In this document: piece by piece, positions 42,937 to 52,600 of the stretch
How positions within the stretch are numbered: the stretch's first letter is position 1
Layout of the letters: each line of letters opens with the position of its first letter
Origin: Nannocystis exedens
GTDB lineage: Bacteria; Myxococcota_A; Polyangia; Nannocystales; Nannocystaceae
DNA length: 64,000 nucleotides
Assembly (NCBI RefSeq): GCF_002343915.1
Contig: NZ_NETK01000001.1
Location: 8,570,001-8,634,000, forward strand
Reading direction: 5' to 3'
Notes under the pieces: generated by a model
Database searches by the model: none
The model's input: only the letters and a program-made list of their open reading frames with translations
Told to the model about the DNA's origin: nothing
Translations under genes and position numbers: made by a program

Positions 42937-42947
42937 CCCGAGACCTC
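42900..42947 (-). other. Candidate programmed -1 ribosomal frameshift site
   Basis: Reading the minus strand, T-TTT-TTC (42936-42930) fits the X-XXY-YYZ slippery pattern in the zero frame of the upstream gene, whose stop TAG follows three codons later (42920-42918). A Shine-Dalgarno-like GAGG lies 7 nt upstream (42947-42944). A hairpin (GGTGGCG, loop GCGTT, CGCCTCC; 42918-42900) starts 11 nt downstream. All three elements are those known to stimulate -1 frameshifting in bacteria. Slipping would give a 314-aa fusion. Confidence 0.55.
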
Positions 42948-43679
42948 GAGGGTCGTCTTGAACGAATCGCCGCAGCGGCCGCAGGTCACCGTGCGGCGGA
43001 AGTCGACCCCCGGGCTGTCGTCGTCGAGCGCGCGGTAGATCGCGCGGCGATCGCCGAGGGTCAGGTCGCGCAGGATCTTGAGGCCGTAGGCCTCCAGCGT
43101 CGCCCGGCGCAGGGACCCGAACGATTGGATGCAGCGCAGGACCAGGGCGTCGCGGGCGCGCAGCGGATCGTCGGTCATCTGGGCGACGAACTCCTCGTCG
43201 TCGCCGCGGGGCAGGCGGAGCTCGAGCGCCTGGTGCGTGACGCCCTCGCCGTCGCGGTAGCCGTCGGCGAGCTCGACGCGCAGCGCGGTGCGGAGCGGGC
43301 CGTCGCCGGCGCGGCGGACCGCGAGCCGGCCGAGGTCCTCGGTGACCGCGATGTCGGCCCCGCAGCCGCGGCAGGTGTAGCGGCAGGCCACCTCGTCGCC
43401 GAGGGTGACCCGGCGGATCTGCACCACCAGGAAGTTGCGGTCGGCGGAGAACATCCGCGCCACCAGCGGGGCCGGGGCCTCGGGGCCGTCGACGAAGCGG
43501 ACGAGGCAGCCCTTGATCAGCTCGGTGACGAGCCGACCGGCGGACAGGCTCGGGTCGTAGAACAGCGCCTCCTCGTGGCCGCGCATCTTCTGGATCACGC
43601 ACCGGCGATGCACCCGTCCGGCGTCGTCCACCCAGCCGAGCGGCAGCTCGACCTCGAATTCTCGCCTCGGTAGGCTCAT
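42918..43679 (-). CDS. Zinc-ribbon-containing baseplate/tail-assembly chaperone-like protein
   Basis: A 253-aa protein resembling T4 gp26-type baseplate or tail-assembly proteins found after tube genes in eCIS loci. The N-terminal half has VELPLGWVDDAGRVHRRC, KMRGHEEALFYD and VTELIKGCLVRF. Two CxxC pairs, C103/C106 (YTCRGCGAD) and C233/C236 (VTCGRCGDS), should bind one zinc. The central part LRCIQSFGSLRRATLEAYGL and ILRDLTLGDRRAIYRALD is helical. GGAGGAG precedes the ATG at 43679. The last codons contain the slippery run described separately. Location after the tube and before the presumed tape measure is that of the G/GT chaperone in phages. Confidence 0.78.
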   Translation of the reverse strand: MSLPRREFEVELPLGWVDDAGRVHRRCVIQKMRGHEEALFYDPSLSAGRLVTELIKGCLVRFVDGPEAPAPLVARMFSADRNFLVVQIRRVTLGDEVACRYTCRGCGADIAVTEDLGRLAVRRAGDGPLRTALRVELADGYRDGEGVTHQALELRLPRGDDEEFVAQMTDDPLRARDALVLRCIQSFGSLRRATLEAYGLKILRDLTLGDRRAIYRALDDDSPGVDFRRTVTCGRCGDSFKTTLEVSGFFDLG

Positions 43680-43710
43680 GGTCCCGCTCCTCCGCCGCGC
43701 GTCGCGCCGT

Positions 43711-44172
43711 TCAGACCCGGTACATCCGCTCGATCGCCAGCACGATCGTCTGCTTCATCAGGCCGGAGGTGGACGCGTCGAGGTCGGAGAACCGCGACGA
43801 CTTGATCCACGCGCCCTCGAAGGCGAAGCGCATGACCTCCTTGCCGAACTGGCGCTTGACGACCGAGCCGTTGCGCCGCAGCTTCGAGCCGACGCCGGTG
43901 CCGTCGAGCTTGAACATCTCCTGGAACCACTTCTGGAACGCCGCGTCGGCCGCGGTGCCGTCCATGTTGCGCTCGAGGGTCAGATCGCCGTACTTGACGA
44001 TGCCCGAGCTGATCTTGTGGACGACGTTCGAGCCGCCGTCGGGCTGATCGATCGCGTCGATCTCGCCCTCGGAGAGCCCGCTGACCTTGGTGACCCCCGG
44101 GCTCTCGATCCCCTCGATCTCGACCACGAATTCGTGCGTACGGTACGCCTCGGTGAACGCTACGTTTGCCAT
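43711..44172 (-). CDS. Tail tube protein (T4 gp19/Afp1-like)
   Basis: A 153-aa inner-tube subunit with FVVEIEGIESPGVTKVSGLS, GIVKYGDLTLERNMDG and FQKWFQEMF, all typical of the gp19/Hcp-like family, and a C-terminal VLAIERMYRV. Rings of it form the injection tube. The ribosome site is AGGAGCGAGG. Only one tube gene is present, whereas Afp-type loci have two or three. Confidence 0.95.
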   Translation of the reverse strand: MANVAFTEAYRTHEFVVEIEGIESPGVTKVSGLSEGEIDAIDQPDGGSNVVHKISSGIVKYGDLTLERNMDGTAADAAFQKWFQEMFKLDGTGVGSKLRRNGSVVKRQFGKEVMRFAFEGAWIKSSRFSDLDASTSGLMKQTIVLAIERMYRV

Positions 44173-44193
44173 GACCTCGCTCCTCTCCTCGTA

Positions 44194-45693
44194 TTAGCCT
44201 TCGCTCGCAGTCGGACCGCCCTCTTGCTGGCCCACCGTGATGATGAACGTCTCCGCCGGGCGCGAGGGGTAGAAGTACACCTCGACGTTGAGGATGCCCG
44301 CCTGGACGTTGTTGCTCGGGTTGTTCTCGCCGTCGCACTTGACCGAGAACACGTCCTCCGGCGACCCCGGGCCGAACGCGCCGCGGCGCCACAGGCTCAT
44401 CAGGAACGGGGTCACCGCGTTGTGCTTGACCTTGTTCCACAGGACCTCGTCGTTCGGCTCGTACACGACCCAGCGCAGGCCGTTCTTGAGCGAGCTCTTG
44501 ACGAAGTTGAACAGCAGGCGGACGTTGATGAACTGCCACAGCGAATTGGTGCTGAGGGTGCGCGCGCTGTCGACGACGATGCCCTGGCCGGAGATGAAGC
44601 GGACCGCGTTGACGCCCGAGCCCTTGACGAGGGTCGTGTGCGCGGGGTCGGAGATGTGGTGGCGGACGTCGAGCGCGCCCTGGACGCGGGCGGCGACCCC
44701 GGCGGGGGCCTTCCACACGCCGCGCTCGCGCTCGGTGCGGGCCATGACGCCGAGCACGTGGCCGGTCGCGGGGACCCACCGGCTGGTGCCGATCGGGTCG
44801 TTGACGCGGATGTACGGCCAGTACACCGCGCCGTAGATGTTGTTGCCGCGCAGCGTGGGCGTGAACGCCTGCGCCCCGGACACGTCGACGTCGCCGGCGT
44901 CGGTGACGAAGATGCAGTCGCCGCGGAGCGCGCAATAGTCGGTCCCCGCGACGGCGAAGTCGACGGTCGTGCAGTCGGGGCAGGCGAGCAGCTGGATGTC
45001 GATCGTGTCGTAGAGGCCGAGCGCCGCGATGCACAGGTCCTCCAGCGCGTCCGCGTCGGGGCTGTCCTGGGCGCCGCTGCCCAGGGTCAGCGACTCGCCG
45101 ACGAGCACCCCGCCGTTGACCGCGGGGTCGAAGGCGATGGTGATGTACTTCGAGCCGCTGAACTCGTCGTTGACCTTGGCGACCGCGCCGGGGCCCGGCG
45201 GCAGGTGGTCCCAGAATTCGACCTGGCGGCCGTCGTACTTGACGGTGATGTCGAACGAGGCCGCGACGTCCGGCTGGCCGGCGGCGCGGTAGACGATGTC
45301 GACCGAGATCTTGTTGCCCCACGCGCCGGGGTCCGCCTGGCCGCGGTAGCCGGCGGTGACGGTCAGCGGGCCGTCGTTCTCGTCGCCGTCGGTCGAGGTC
45401 GCGGTCGCCGCGACGCCGGTGCCGAAGACGCGGGTCACGTGGGCGATCGCCCCGCCGTTGTCGAAGAAGCCCTTGATCGCGTAGGCGCCGAAGTAATTGT
45501 CGTGCGCTGCGGCGCTCGGCATGAACCCGCCGAAGTGCTCGAGGAACTCGGAGAAGTTGGTGACCATCCGCACCTTGCCCGGGACGCCGCGCTTGGTGCG
45601 AACGATGAAGCCCGCCACCGACGTCGCCGCCCCCTGAATGCTCGGCGTCGCCCGCCCATCGACTTCTACGAGATTGATTCCAATGTTCGCCAT
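44194..45693 (-). CDS. Contractile tail sheath protein
   Basis: A 499-aa sheath subunit. The N-terminus GINLVEVDGRATPSIQGAAT and VAGFIVRTKRGVPGK, the central IYGAVYWPYIRVNDP and VPATGHVLGVMARTERERGVWKAPAG, and the C-terminal VNAVRFISGQGIVVDSARTL and WQFINVRLLFNFVKSSLKNG are the conserved blocks of the sheath family. Contraction drives the tube into the target. The ATG at 45693 (AGAGAGG just upstream) is preferred over the adjacent GTG at 45696. Only a single sheath gene exists here. A 16-bp hairpin precedes it. Confidence 0.97.
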   Translation of the reverse strand: MANIGINLVEVDGRATPSIQGAATSVAGFIVRTKRGVPGKVRMVTNFSEFLEHFGGFMPSAAAHDNYFGAYAIKGFFDNGGAIAHVTRVFGTGVAATATSTDGDENDGPLTVTAGYRGQADPGAWGNKISVDIVYRAAGQPDVAASFDITVKYDGRQVEFWDHLPPGPGAVAKVNDEFSGSKYITIAFDPAVNGGVLVGESLTLGSGAQDSPDADALEDLCIAALGLYDTIDIQLLACPDCTTVDFAVAGTDYCALRGDCIFVTDAGDVDVSGAQAFTPTLRGNNIYGAVYWPYIRVNDPIGTSRWVPATGHVLGVMARTERERGVWKAPAGVAARVQGALDVRHHISDPAHTTLVKGSGVNAVRFISGQGIVVDSARTLSTNSLWQFINVRLLFNFVKSSLKNGLRWVVYEPNDEVLWNKVKHNAVTPFLMSLWRRGAFGPGSPEDVFSVKCDGENNPSNNVQAGILNVEVYFYPSRPAETFIITVGQQEGGPTASEG

Positions 45694-45733
45694 CACCTCT
45701 CTCCATTTCAGGCCGGTCAGGCCGTGGGTAGCC

Positions 45734-45749
45734 GCGGCCCGCAGGCCGC
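45734..45749 (-). promoter_or_regulatory. Small hairpin between the cap-protein and sheath genes
   Basis: Perfect 6-bp arms GCGGCC/GGCCGC around a 4-nt loop, in the 72-bp gap before the sheath gene. It could protect the abundant sheath-tube mRNA or act as an attenuator; this is inference from position. Confidence 0.35.
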
Positions 45750-45765
45750 CGAATCGCGCTGGTCT

Positions 45766-46362
45766 TCACGGTTGATCGACGCCGACCTCGATCGTGATCG
45801 GCTTGTCGACCATTTGTGCGTCCGTCGGCACCGCCTCGGGCAGCATCCCGAGGGTGATCACGTAATTGAGCGACGGCTTCAGCTTCTGGTCGAGCGCGCT
45901 CCAGAACTCGGGCAGGTTGCGCACGCCGTCCTGCGACGCGACGATGCCGGGGTACGGCGCCATCTGCCCGACGAGCGCGCCCTGCAGGACCTCCTGCGGG
46001 ATCTTCGGGAAGCGCAGGAACACCTGCAGGACCTGGCCGAGCAGGCGGTGCTCCTCGTACACCGCGCCGGTCAGCGCCGGGCTCCACGCGGTGATGCAAT
46101 AGGAGCAGTCGATCCGCGCCGGCGGCCGCACCCGCGCCCGCTTCTTCTGGTCGGCGCTCTGGACCAATATCGGCTCGTTCGTCGCCGCCGCGAGGTTCTG
46201 GCGGATGTCGTACAGGTAGCAATTGACCGTCAGGGCGTCGAGCTGCGCCCGCCAATTGGCGTCCGGCAGGTCGAAGGAGATCGTCGCGCCGGCCAGCTCG
46301 GAATTCGCCGGCGCGAAGGTCTCGAGCAATTCTTTGATGGTGTTGTCCAGATCCAGAATCAT
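45766..46362 (-). CDS. DUF4255/Pvc16-type tail terminator (cap) protein
   Basis: A 198-aa protein beginning MILDLDNTIKELLETFAP, with ISFDLPDANWRAQLDALTVN, YLYDIRQNLAAATNEP and RIDCSYCITAWSP, the conserved blocks of DUF4255 (Pvc16 N-terminal family), which caps the distal end of the tube and sheath. The ATG at 46362 is chosen because the domain starts there; an in-frame extension upstream is Arg-rich and runs into the promoter. It is the first structural gene after the promoter at 46443-46471. Confidence 0.92.
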   Translation of the reverse strand: MILDLDNTIKELLETFAPANSELAGATISFDLPDANWRAQLDALTVNCYLYDIRQNLAAATNEPILVQSADQKKRARVRPPARIDCSYCITAWSPALTGAVYEEHRLLGQVLQVFLRFPKIPQEVLQGALVGQMAPYPGIVASQDGVRNLPEFWSALDQKLKPSLNYVITLGMLPEAVPTDAQMVDKPITIEVGVDQP

Positions 46363-46442
46363 CGCCCACCCCGAACGCCGCGGATCGCCCGCGGCCCGCC
46401 GGCCGCACGCAGGCGCGCGGTCTTGCCATCGCAACGCCTCGA

Positions 46443-46471
46443 ATACTATGTGTCGCTCCCTGCCTCGTCAA
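46443..46471 (-). promoter_or_regulatory. Sigma-70-type promoter with UP-like element for the eCIS structural operon
   Basis: On the minus strand, TTGACG (46471-46466) is followed by a 17-bp spacer and TAGTAT (46448-46443). Immediately upstream is an exceptionally A/T-rich stretch (46471-46487) that could serve as an UP element, striking in DNA this GC-rich. Transcription would start near 46436, about 75 nt before the DUF4255 ATG. Confidence 0.6.
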
Positions 46472-46487
46472 TTGAATTTATTTTATG

Positions 46488-46907
46488 CACCGCCGACGCG
46501 GCCCGCCGGCCCGGGTCGCATCATTTCCGCCCGCCGCCGATCGCGGCGCGAGCGCCATGATCGGCGATCGAGGGCGCGTCGGATCGAGGCGCGGACGTCC
46601 GTCGACGTCTCGGCGAGTCGCGACGCGGCGGAGTCCTTTAAGAATGAAGGGCCGCGACGGCTCGCCGCGCGACGCACCTCCCGACAGTGGCGCGGTCTCG
46701 CCGATGCGCGACGCGTCCGCGCGAATCACCCGCGCTCGCCCGCGACGTCCCACGCACGAGGCGTCGCGCGGACGTCTCGTCGCGCGGTCGATCGTGGCCC
46801 CGCGGGAATCGCCGCCCCGGGCTCGGCGATTCACCGACGGCGCGGAGACCGAGCTCGCGGCGCTCGACGATGGACCGCGAGCGCTGCGCCGCCGCGACGC
46901 CCGCCGC
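46488..46907. other. Gene-less stretch between the eCIS promoter and the ATPase stop
   Basis: No gene recognised. Open frames here are Arg/Pro-rich and unlike any family. It separates the ATPase gene from the structural operon, so the two may be transcribed separately. Confidence 0.35.
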
Positions 46908-49082
46908 TCACTCGGCGAGCGCGGCGTACTTGCCGAAGTCCGCCGCCACGCACATGCGGCCGATCTTCTGCAGCTCGCGCCGGGTGCCCAGGATCAGGTG
47001 CGCCGTCGACACGGGGACGCCCCGACTGGCGGCCAGGAAGGTCGCGGCGACGGCGATGTTCTTGATGTTGCCGCCGCTCAGCTTGAATTGCCGGGCCATG
47101 AACTCGAGGTCGAGCGCCGGATCGAGCGGGACGGCCGACGGCCACACCTTCCGCCAGATGTCGAGCCGCTCGGCCTCCTCGGGCAGCGAGAACGCGAGGG
47201 CGAACGCCATGCGGCGGACGAACGCCTCGTCGAGGTTCTTGCGCAGGTTGGTGGCGAGGATCGTGAGCCCCTGGTACTCCTCCATGCGCTGCAGCAGGTA
47301 GCTGGTCTCGATGTTGGCGTAGCGGTCGTGCGCGTCCTTGACCTCGGAGCGCTTGCCGAACAGCGAGTCCGCCTCGTCGAAGAAGAGGATCGCGTCGCTG
47401 GTCTCGGCCTCGGCGAAGATCCTGGCGAGGTTCTTCTCGGTCTCGCCGATGTACTTGCTGACCACGCCGGAGAGGTCGATCTTGTAGAGGTCGAGGCCGA
47501 GCTCGTGCGCGAGGATCTCGGCGGCCATCGTCTTGCCGGTCCCCGACGGGCCCGAGAAGACGACGTTGATGCCCTTGCCCAACGACAGCTTGGCGCTCCA
47601 GCCCCACTCCTCGTGGACGCGCCCGCGCAGGCGTACGCGGTCGCACACCTCGCGGAGCTGCGCGAGGCTGTCGGGCGGGAGCACGATGTCGCTCCACGTG
47701 TAGTGCGGGACGATCGGCCGCGCGAGCTCGCCGAGCTTGCTGCTGTGCTGGGCCCGGCAGGCGGCGTACAGATCGGCGACGGTCAGCGCGGGCTCGCCGG
47801 CCCGCCAGTGGGCCCGCTCGCGCGCGTTCGCAACGGCGGCGCGGACCTGCCCGGCGGTGAAGCGGAACTTGCTGGCGAGGGCCGGCAGCTCGGCCGCGAC
47901 GTCGTCGGGCAGCGCGGCCGGGAGCTCGCGCTGCCACAATCGGAGCCGCTCCTGGTCGCCGGGCCGCGGCAGCTCGACGCGAGTGAACCGGAGCCCCGGC
48001 ACGCGCTCGGCGACCACCCACGGCCGCGGGCCGGCGACGAAGGTCAACCCGCGCGGGTGCGAGCCCGACCCGAGCAGCGCGCCCATCGCCGCCGCGTGGT
48101 CGTCCTCGCCGAGCTCGCCGAGCCCCTCCCAGTAGATCGCCGCCTGCTGCAGGACTGCTTCGCGCGCGACCATCGACAGTCGCCGCGCGGCCTCTGCCGG
48201 CGGGCCGGCGCCGAGGAGCTTCGGGGCGTCCACGACGAGGAGTCCGAGCCCCAGGTCGGCGCACAGGGCCCGCGCCCACGACTTCTTGCCGCTGCCCGCG
48301 GGGCCGACGAGGTCGACGAGCAGGCCCTCGCGCGGGTCGTAGCGGCCGGCGAGCCGCGCGCGAGCGTCGCCCGCCGCGCCTGGCGAGCCCGCGGGCCGGG
48401 GCGAGAGTCGCGTGACGAGACCGTCGAGCTCCGCGGCGAGCTCGTCGCCGTCGAGCAGGAATGCGGCGACCCGCGGGTCGAGCCGCAAGAATCGCCCGAG
48501 CAGGGTCGGACAGGGGTGGGCCGGCTCGTCGAACAATTGGACGAGGTTGTGGCGCAACAACGGCGCGCTCGCGGCGAAGCGCGCCCGCGCGGCCAGCTTG
48601 TCGGCGAGCGCGGGGCGCAGCAGCTCGAGCACGAGGTCGACGCCGGGGCGGCGGCGCGTGACGTCGTCCTGCAAGTAGGCGTAGAGCCGCTCGTAGCGCG
48701 GGGCGACCTCGGGCGCGAGGCACAGCAGGACGACGTCGCGGTCGAAGTCGGACAGGCCGAACGCGGCGACGAGCTCGTCGAGCCGCAGCCGCAGACCGGC
48801 CGCTCGCGTGGCCTCGGCGCGCGCGACCAGGCCGCGCCGCAGCGCGTCGAGCCGCTCGAGCTGCGCTCCGACCACCGGCGAGGGCTCCCCGGCCCAGCGC
48901 GGGGCGCCGAGCGGCCGCGCGAGGTGCTCGTCGATCTCCTGCTCGGAGACGTAGAGGCCCTCGAACTTGTCGTCCCGCTTGCTGTGCCGCAGCCGGGCGA
49001 CCTGGATGCGCACGAGCAAGTCGACGCGCTCGAGCTCGGCGAACACCTGCTCCAACGAGCCGCCATAAGGAATCACGGACAT
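46908..49082 (-). CDS. eCIS-associated AAA+ ATPase (Afp15/Pvc15-like)
   Basis: A 724-aa ATPase needed for assembly or stability of eCIS particles in known systems. The N-terminal 260 residues are the helical winged-helix-type region of this family (ELERVDLLVRIQVARLRHSK; GLSDFDRDVVLLCLAPEV). A first, degenerate AAA module has GPAGSGKKSWARAL but no clear Walker B. The second is complete: Walker A GPSGTGKTMAAEIL, Walker B ILFFDEADSLFGKRSE and arginine-finger region EAFVRRMAFALAF. The start at 49082 (GGAG 6 nt upstream) gives the family N-terminus; the longer open frame upstream is not protein-like. It is the first gene of the locus. Confidence 0.93.
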   Translation of the reverse strand: MSVIPYGGSLEQVFAELERVDLLVRIQVARLRHSKRDDKFEGLYVSEQEIDEHLARPLGAPRWAGEPSPVVGAQLERLDALRRGLVARAEATRAAGLRLRLDELVAAFGLSDFDRDVVLLCLAPEVAPRYERLYAYLQDDVTRRRPGVDLVLELLRPALADKLAARARFAASAPLLRHNLVQLFDEPAHPCPTLLGRFLRLDPRVAAFLLDGDELAAELDGLVTRLSPRPAGSPGAAGDARARLAGRYDPREGLLVDLVGPAGSGKKSWARALCADLGLGLLVVDAPKLLGAGPPAEAARRLSMVAREAVLQQAAIYWEGLGELGEDDHAAAMGALLGSGSHPRGLTFVAGPRPWVVAERVPGLRFTRVELPRPGDQERLRLWQRELPAALPDDVAAELPALASKFRFTAGQVRAAVANARERAHWRAGEPALTVADLYAACRAQHSSKLGELARPIVPHYTWSDIVLPPDSLAQLREVCDRVRLRGRVHEEWGWSAKLSLGKGINVVFSGPSGTGKTMAAEILAHELGLDLYKIDLSGVVSKYIGETEKNLARIFAEAETSDAILFFDEADSLFGKRSEVKDAHDRYANIETSYLLQRMEEYQGLTILATNLRKNLDEAFVRRMAFALAFSLPEEAERLDIWRKVWPSAVPLDPALDLEFMARQFKLSGGNIKNIAVAATFLAASRGVPVSTAHLILGTRRELQKIGRMCVAADFGKYAALAE

Positions 49083-49628
49083 GCGGCTCCAGCATAGTCG
49101 AAACCGTCGCCCGGAGCACGGCTCGCGCCGGCATGGGCCGGGCGCTCGCGCTGAGACGCGCGCGAGAGCGCGGGCCGGCTCGCGCGCTCCGGTGCGCAGC
49201 GGAGGATCGGGCGATCCGGCGGCTCGGTGCATGGAGAGTCGTGCCATTTGGATCGAGGCGGGAATGAATGCACCTTCTCGAGCCGTGTCGGTCGCGTCGA
49301 GTTCGCGGGGAACCGGGGCGAGCGCGACGGAGCGAGCAGAGGCTGAACATGTCGTTCGGAGCATGTGCCAAGGGTCAGGCGGCCGCAGTCCTCCGATTGC
49401 CGTCGACGCGTTCGGACGAATGGCAGCACTGCCTGCGCTCGCGGACGGCGAGAGCTCGGCCGAGTGCAGCCATTCGCTGCCGCGTTCAGCCGCTGGGGGC
49501 AGCTCGCGAGGTCAAGCGGCGACAGGGCCTTGCCCTGTGAGCACGCGCTAGACACAAACATACCTGCAGCGGTTTGCGTTTTGGTAGGGTGCCAGCGTGG
49601 TGCGCTCTGGCGCACCCGCGGAGGACCG
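49083..49628. promoter_or_regulatory. Divergent region between the ATPase and the metalloprotease, with a palindromic element
   Basis: 546 bp without a gene. It contains copy 7 of the dispersed element at 49347-49370 (ACATGTCGT and GCATGT words, closely matching the left half of the element at 12725). Promoters for both divergent genes must lie here; the less GC-rich tract 49550-49590 is the likely one for the protease. Confidence 0.45.
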
Positions 49629-52600
49629 ATGAGACTCGCCCACGGAATTGCCACCCTCACCGCGGCCACGATCCTGGCCGTCAGCCCGACCGCGAGCGCG
49701 GTTCAGACTCCCGCCGCACACGCGCGGCGGCCCGTCCTGGAGGTCGCGCAAGGCGCTCCCGTGCGGGTGGCCGGCGATCTCGCCTGGCATCGGGTGCCGG
49801 CCGGGCACGCGCGGGCGTGGGCGCGGCTGGTCGCCGAGATGGGTCCGCAGACGTGGGCGGTGTGGGACCGCGATACCGACGTGGTCAGGCGGATCTGGGG
49901 CGCCGGGATCGCGGCGCCCGGCAGCGCGAATTCGCCGGTCGCGGCCGAGCGGATCGCGCGGGCGTTCCTGAGCCGGCACGTCGCATTGCTGGCACCCGGG
50001 GCCTCGGCGGCCGACTTCGCGTTGGTGGCGAATGTCGAGAGCGGCGGGATGCGCACGCTCGGGTTCGTGCAGCGGGTCCGCGGCGTGGCGGTCGAGGGCG
50101 GGCAGGTCAGCTTCCGCTTCCGCAACGACCGCCTGTTCATGATCGGCTCGGAGGCGCTGCCGCACGTGCCGGCGCCGGCGGTCCGCTCGGTCGGCGCCGC
50201 GCAGGCGCGGGCCGCCGCGAGCGCGTGGCTCGAGCGCGACCTGTCCCCGGGGACAGTCACCTTCGAGGCCGCGCACGAGGCGGTGGTGCTGCCGCTGGTG
50301 CGCGCGAGCAAGGTCGACTACGCGACGGTGGTGCCGGTCGAGCTGTCGACGACGGCGCCGCGCGGGCGCTGGCGCGTCTACGTCGACGCGGCCACGGGCG
50401 AGCCGGTGGCGCGCAAGCAGACGCTGCTGTTCGCCAGCGGCAAGGTCGCCTACGACGCGCCGCTGCGCGAGCCCGGCGGCGAGCGCCAGGACTGGCCGGC
50501 CAACCGCGCGTCGCTGACGGTGGCCGGGGTGAACGTCACCAGCACCGAGGCCGGCGACGTGACGTGGAACGGCAACAACGCGACGACGGTGACGGCGCGG
50601 GCGACCGGTCCGCAGGTGGCGGTCAACAACGAGGCGGGCGGCGAGGCGACCGGCAACCTCAACCTGCAGCCGAACCAGACGGCGGTGTGGAGCGTCCCGA
50701 ACGACGAGTTCGTCGACGCCCAGATCAGCGCGTTCGTCCACTCGAACCGCGTGATCGAGTACGTGCGCCAGATCGACCCCGACTTCGGCTGGCTCGGCCA
50801 GCAGCTCACCGCGACCGTCAACATCGACGAGAGCTGCAACGCCTACTACGACGGCAACATCAACTTCTTCCGCCAGAGCAACCAGTGCAACAACACCGGC
50901 CGGGTCGCCGACATCGTCTACCACGAGTACGGCCACGGGGTGCATGACCGCGCGATCATCCAGGGCGTCGGCAACTTCGACCCCGCGCTGTCGGAGGGCG
51001 TCAGCGACTACCTGGCGGCGACGATCGTCGACGACCCGGCGATGGGCATCGGCTTCTTCCTCAACGACCCCGGGCCGCTGCGCCACATCGACCCGAACGG
51101 CAGCGAGGCGGTGTGGCCCGAAGACATCGCCGGCGACCCCCACACCACCGGCCTCATCATCGCCGGCGCGCTGTGGGACCTGCGCAAGGCGCTGATCGAG
51201 GAGCAGGGCCCCGGCGCGGTGGCCTGGGCCGATCACATCTACTACGAGTCGATCCGCCGCGCGGTCGACATCCCGAGCATGTACTTCGAGGCGCTCGCGG
51301 CCGACGACGACGACGGCGACCTCGCCAACGGCACGCCCAACCAGTGCCTGATCAACGCGGCGTTCGCCAAGCACGGGCTGTTCAAGCTCGGCGTCGACGT
51401 CGAGGCGCCCGCGGTGGCCCTGCCGCAATTGGCCGAGTACACGGTGTCGGTCGCGGTCGAAGGCAGCGGCGGGCAGTGCAGCGGCGGGGCGATCGAGTCG
51501 GCCGAGCTGACCTGGCGCCTGCGCGAGCAGCCGGACGTCGGCGGGGTGATCGCGATGGACATCGCGCCTGACCAGATCACCGGACAGATCCCGCAGCAGC
51601 CGGCCGGCAGCGTGGTGCAGTATCAGATCAAGATCACGTTCCAGGACGCGACCGCGCTGCAGTACCCGGAGAACCCGGCCGACCCGTTCTACGAGTTCTT
51701 CGTCGGCGCGGTCGAGGAGATCTACTGCACCGACTTCGAGACCGACCCGGCCGCCGACGGCTGGACGCACGGGCTGACGATGGGCATGCAGGGCGAGGGC
51801 GCCGACGACTGGATGTGGCAGGAGCCGATGGCGCCGACGGCGTCGGGCGACCCGCAGGCGGCGTTCGCCGGCTCGCGCGTGTTCGGCAACGACCTCGGCG
51901 GCGGCAACTACAACGGCACGTACCAGTCGGACAAGACCAACTACGCGCAGTCGCCGGTGATCGACACGACCGGCTATTCGCAGGTGCGCCTGCAGTACCG
52001 CCGCTGGCTCAACGTCGAGGACGGTCACTTCGACCGGGCGCGGATCTTCGCCAACGACGTCGAGGTGTGGGCCAACCATGCCAGCCCGAACATGAACGAC
52101 GCGACCACGCACCACACCGACCGCGAGTGGCGCTTCCACGACGTCGACCTGACGCCGTCGGTGATGAACGACGCGGTGACGCTGAAGTACGAGCTGCGCA
52201 GCGACGGCGGCCTCGAGATGGGCGGCTGGACGCTCGACGCGCTGTGCGTGGTCGGGGTGGTCGACGCGCCGGCGGCGATCTGCGGCGACGGGATCGTCAG
52301 CGCCGGCGAGGAGTGCGACGAGGGCGCGAACAACAGCGACACCGAGGCCGACGCGTGCCGCACCGACTGCACGGCGGCGAGCTGCGGCGACGGGGTGGTC
52401 GACGGCGGCGAGGCGTGCGACGACGGCAACACCGAGCCCGGCGACGGCTGCGAGGCGAACTGCCTCGCCGGCGGCGACCCGACCTCGACGAGCGGCGGCG
52501 ACACCGACTCCGACGGCTCGAGCGGGCAGGTGCCGACGACAGGCGGGCCGGGGGAGACGGGCGAGCAGCCGGGCTCGGACACGGAGAACGCCAGCGACAC

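Noticed and set aside
26945..49082. Whether the tail locus is a prophage or R-type pyocin
   Set aside because: No capsid, terminase, integrase, portal, holin or lysin genes were seen, while the ATPase, DUF4255 cap and DUF4157 genes are eCIS hallmarks.
26945..49082. Whether the locus is a type VI secretion system
   Set aside because: No TssJLM membrane complex, TssB/TssC split sheath or ClpV-type ATPase; the sheath is a single-gene phage/eCIS type.
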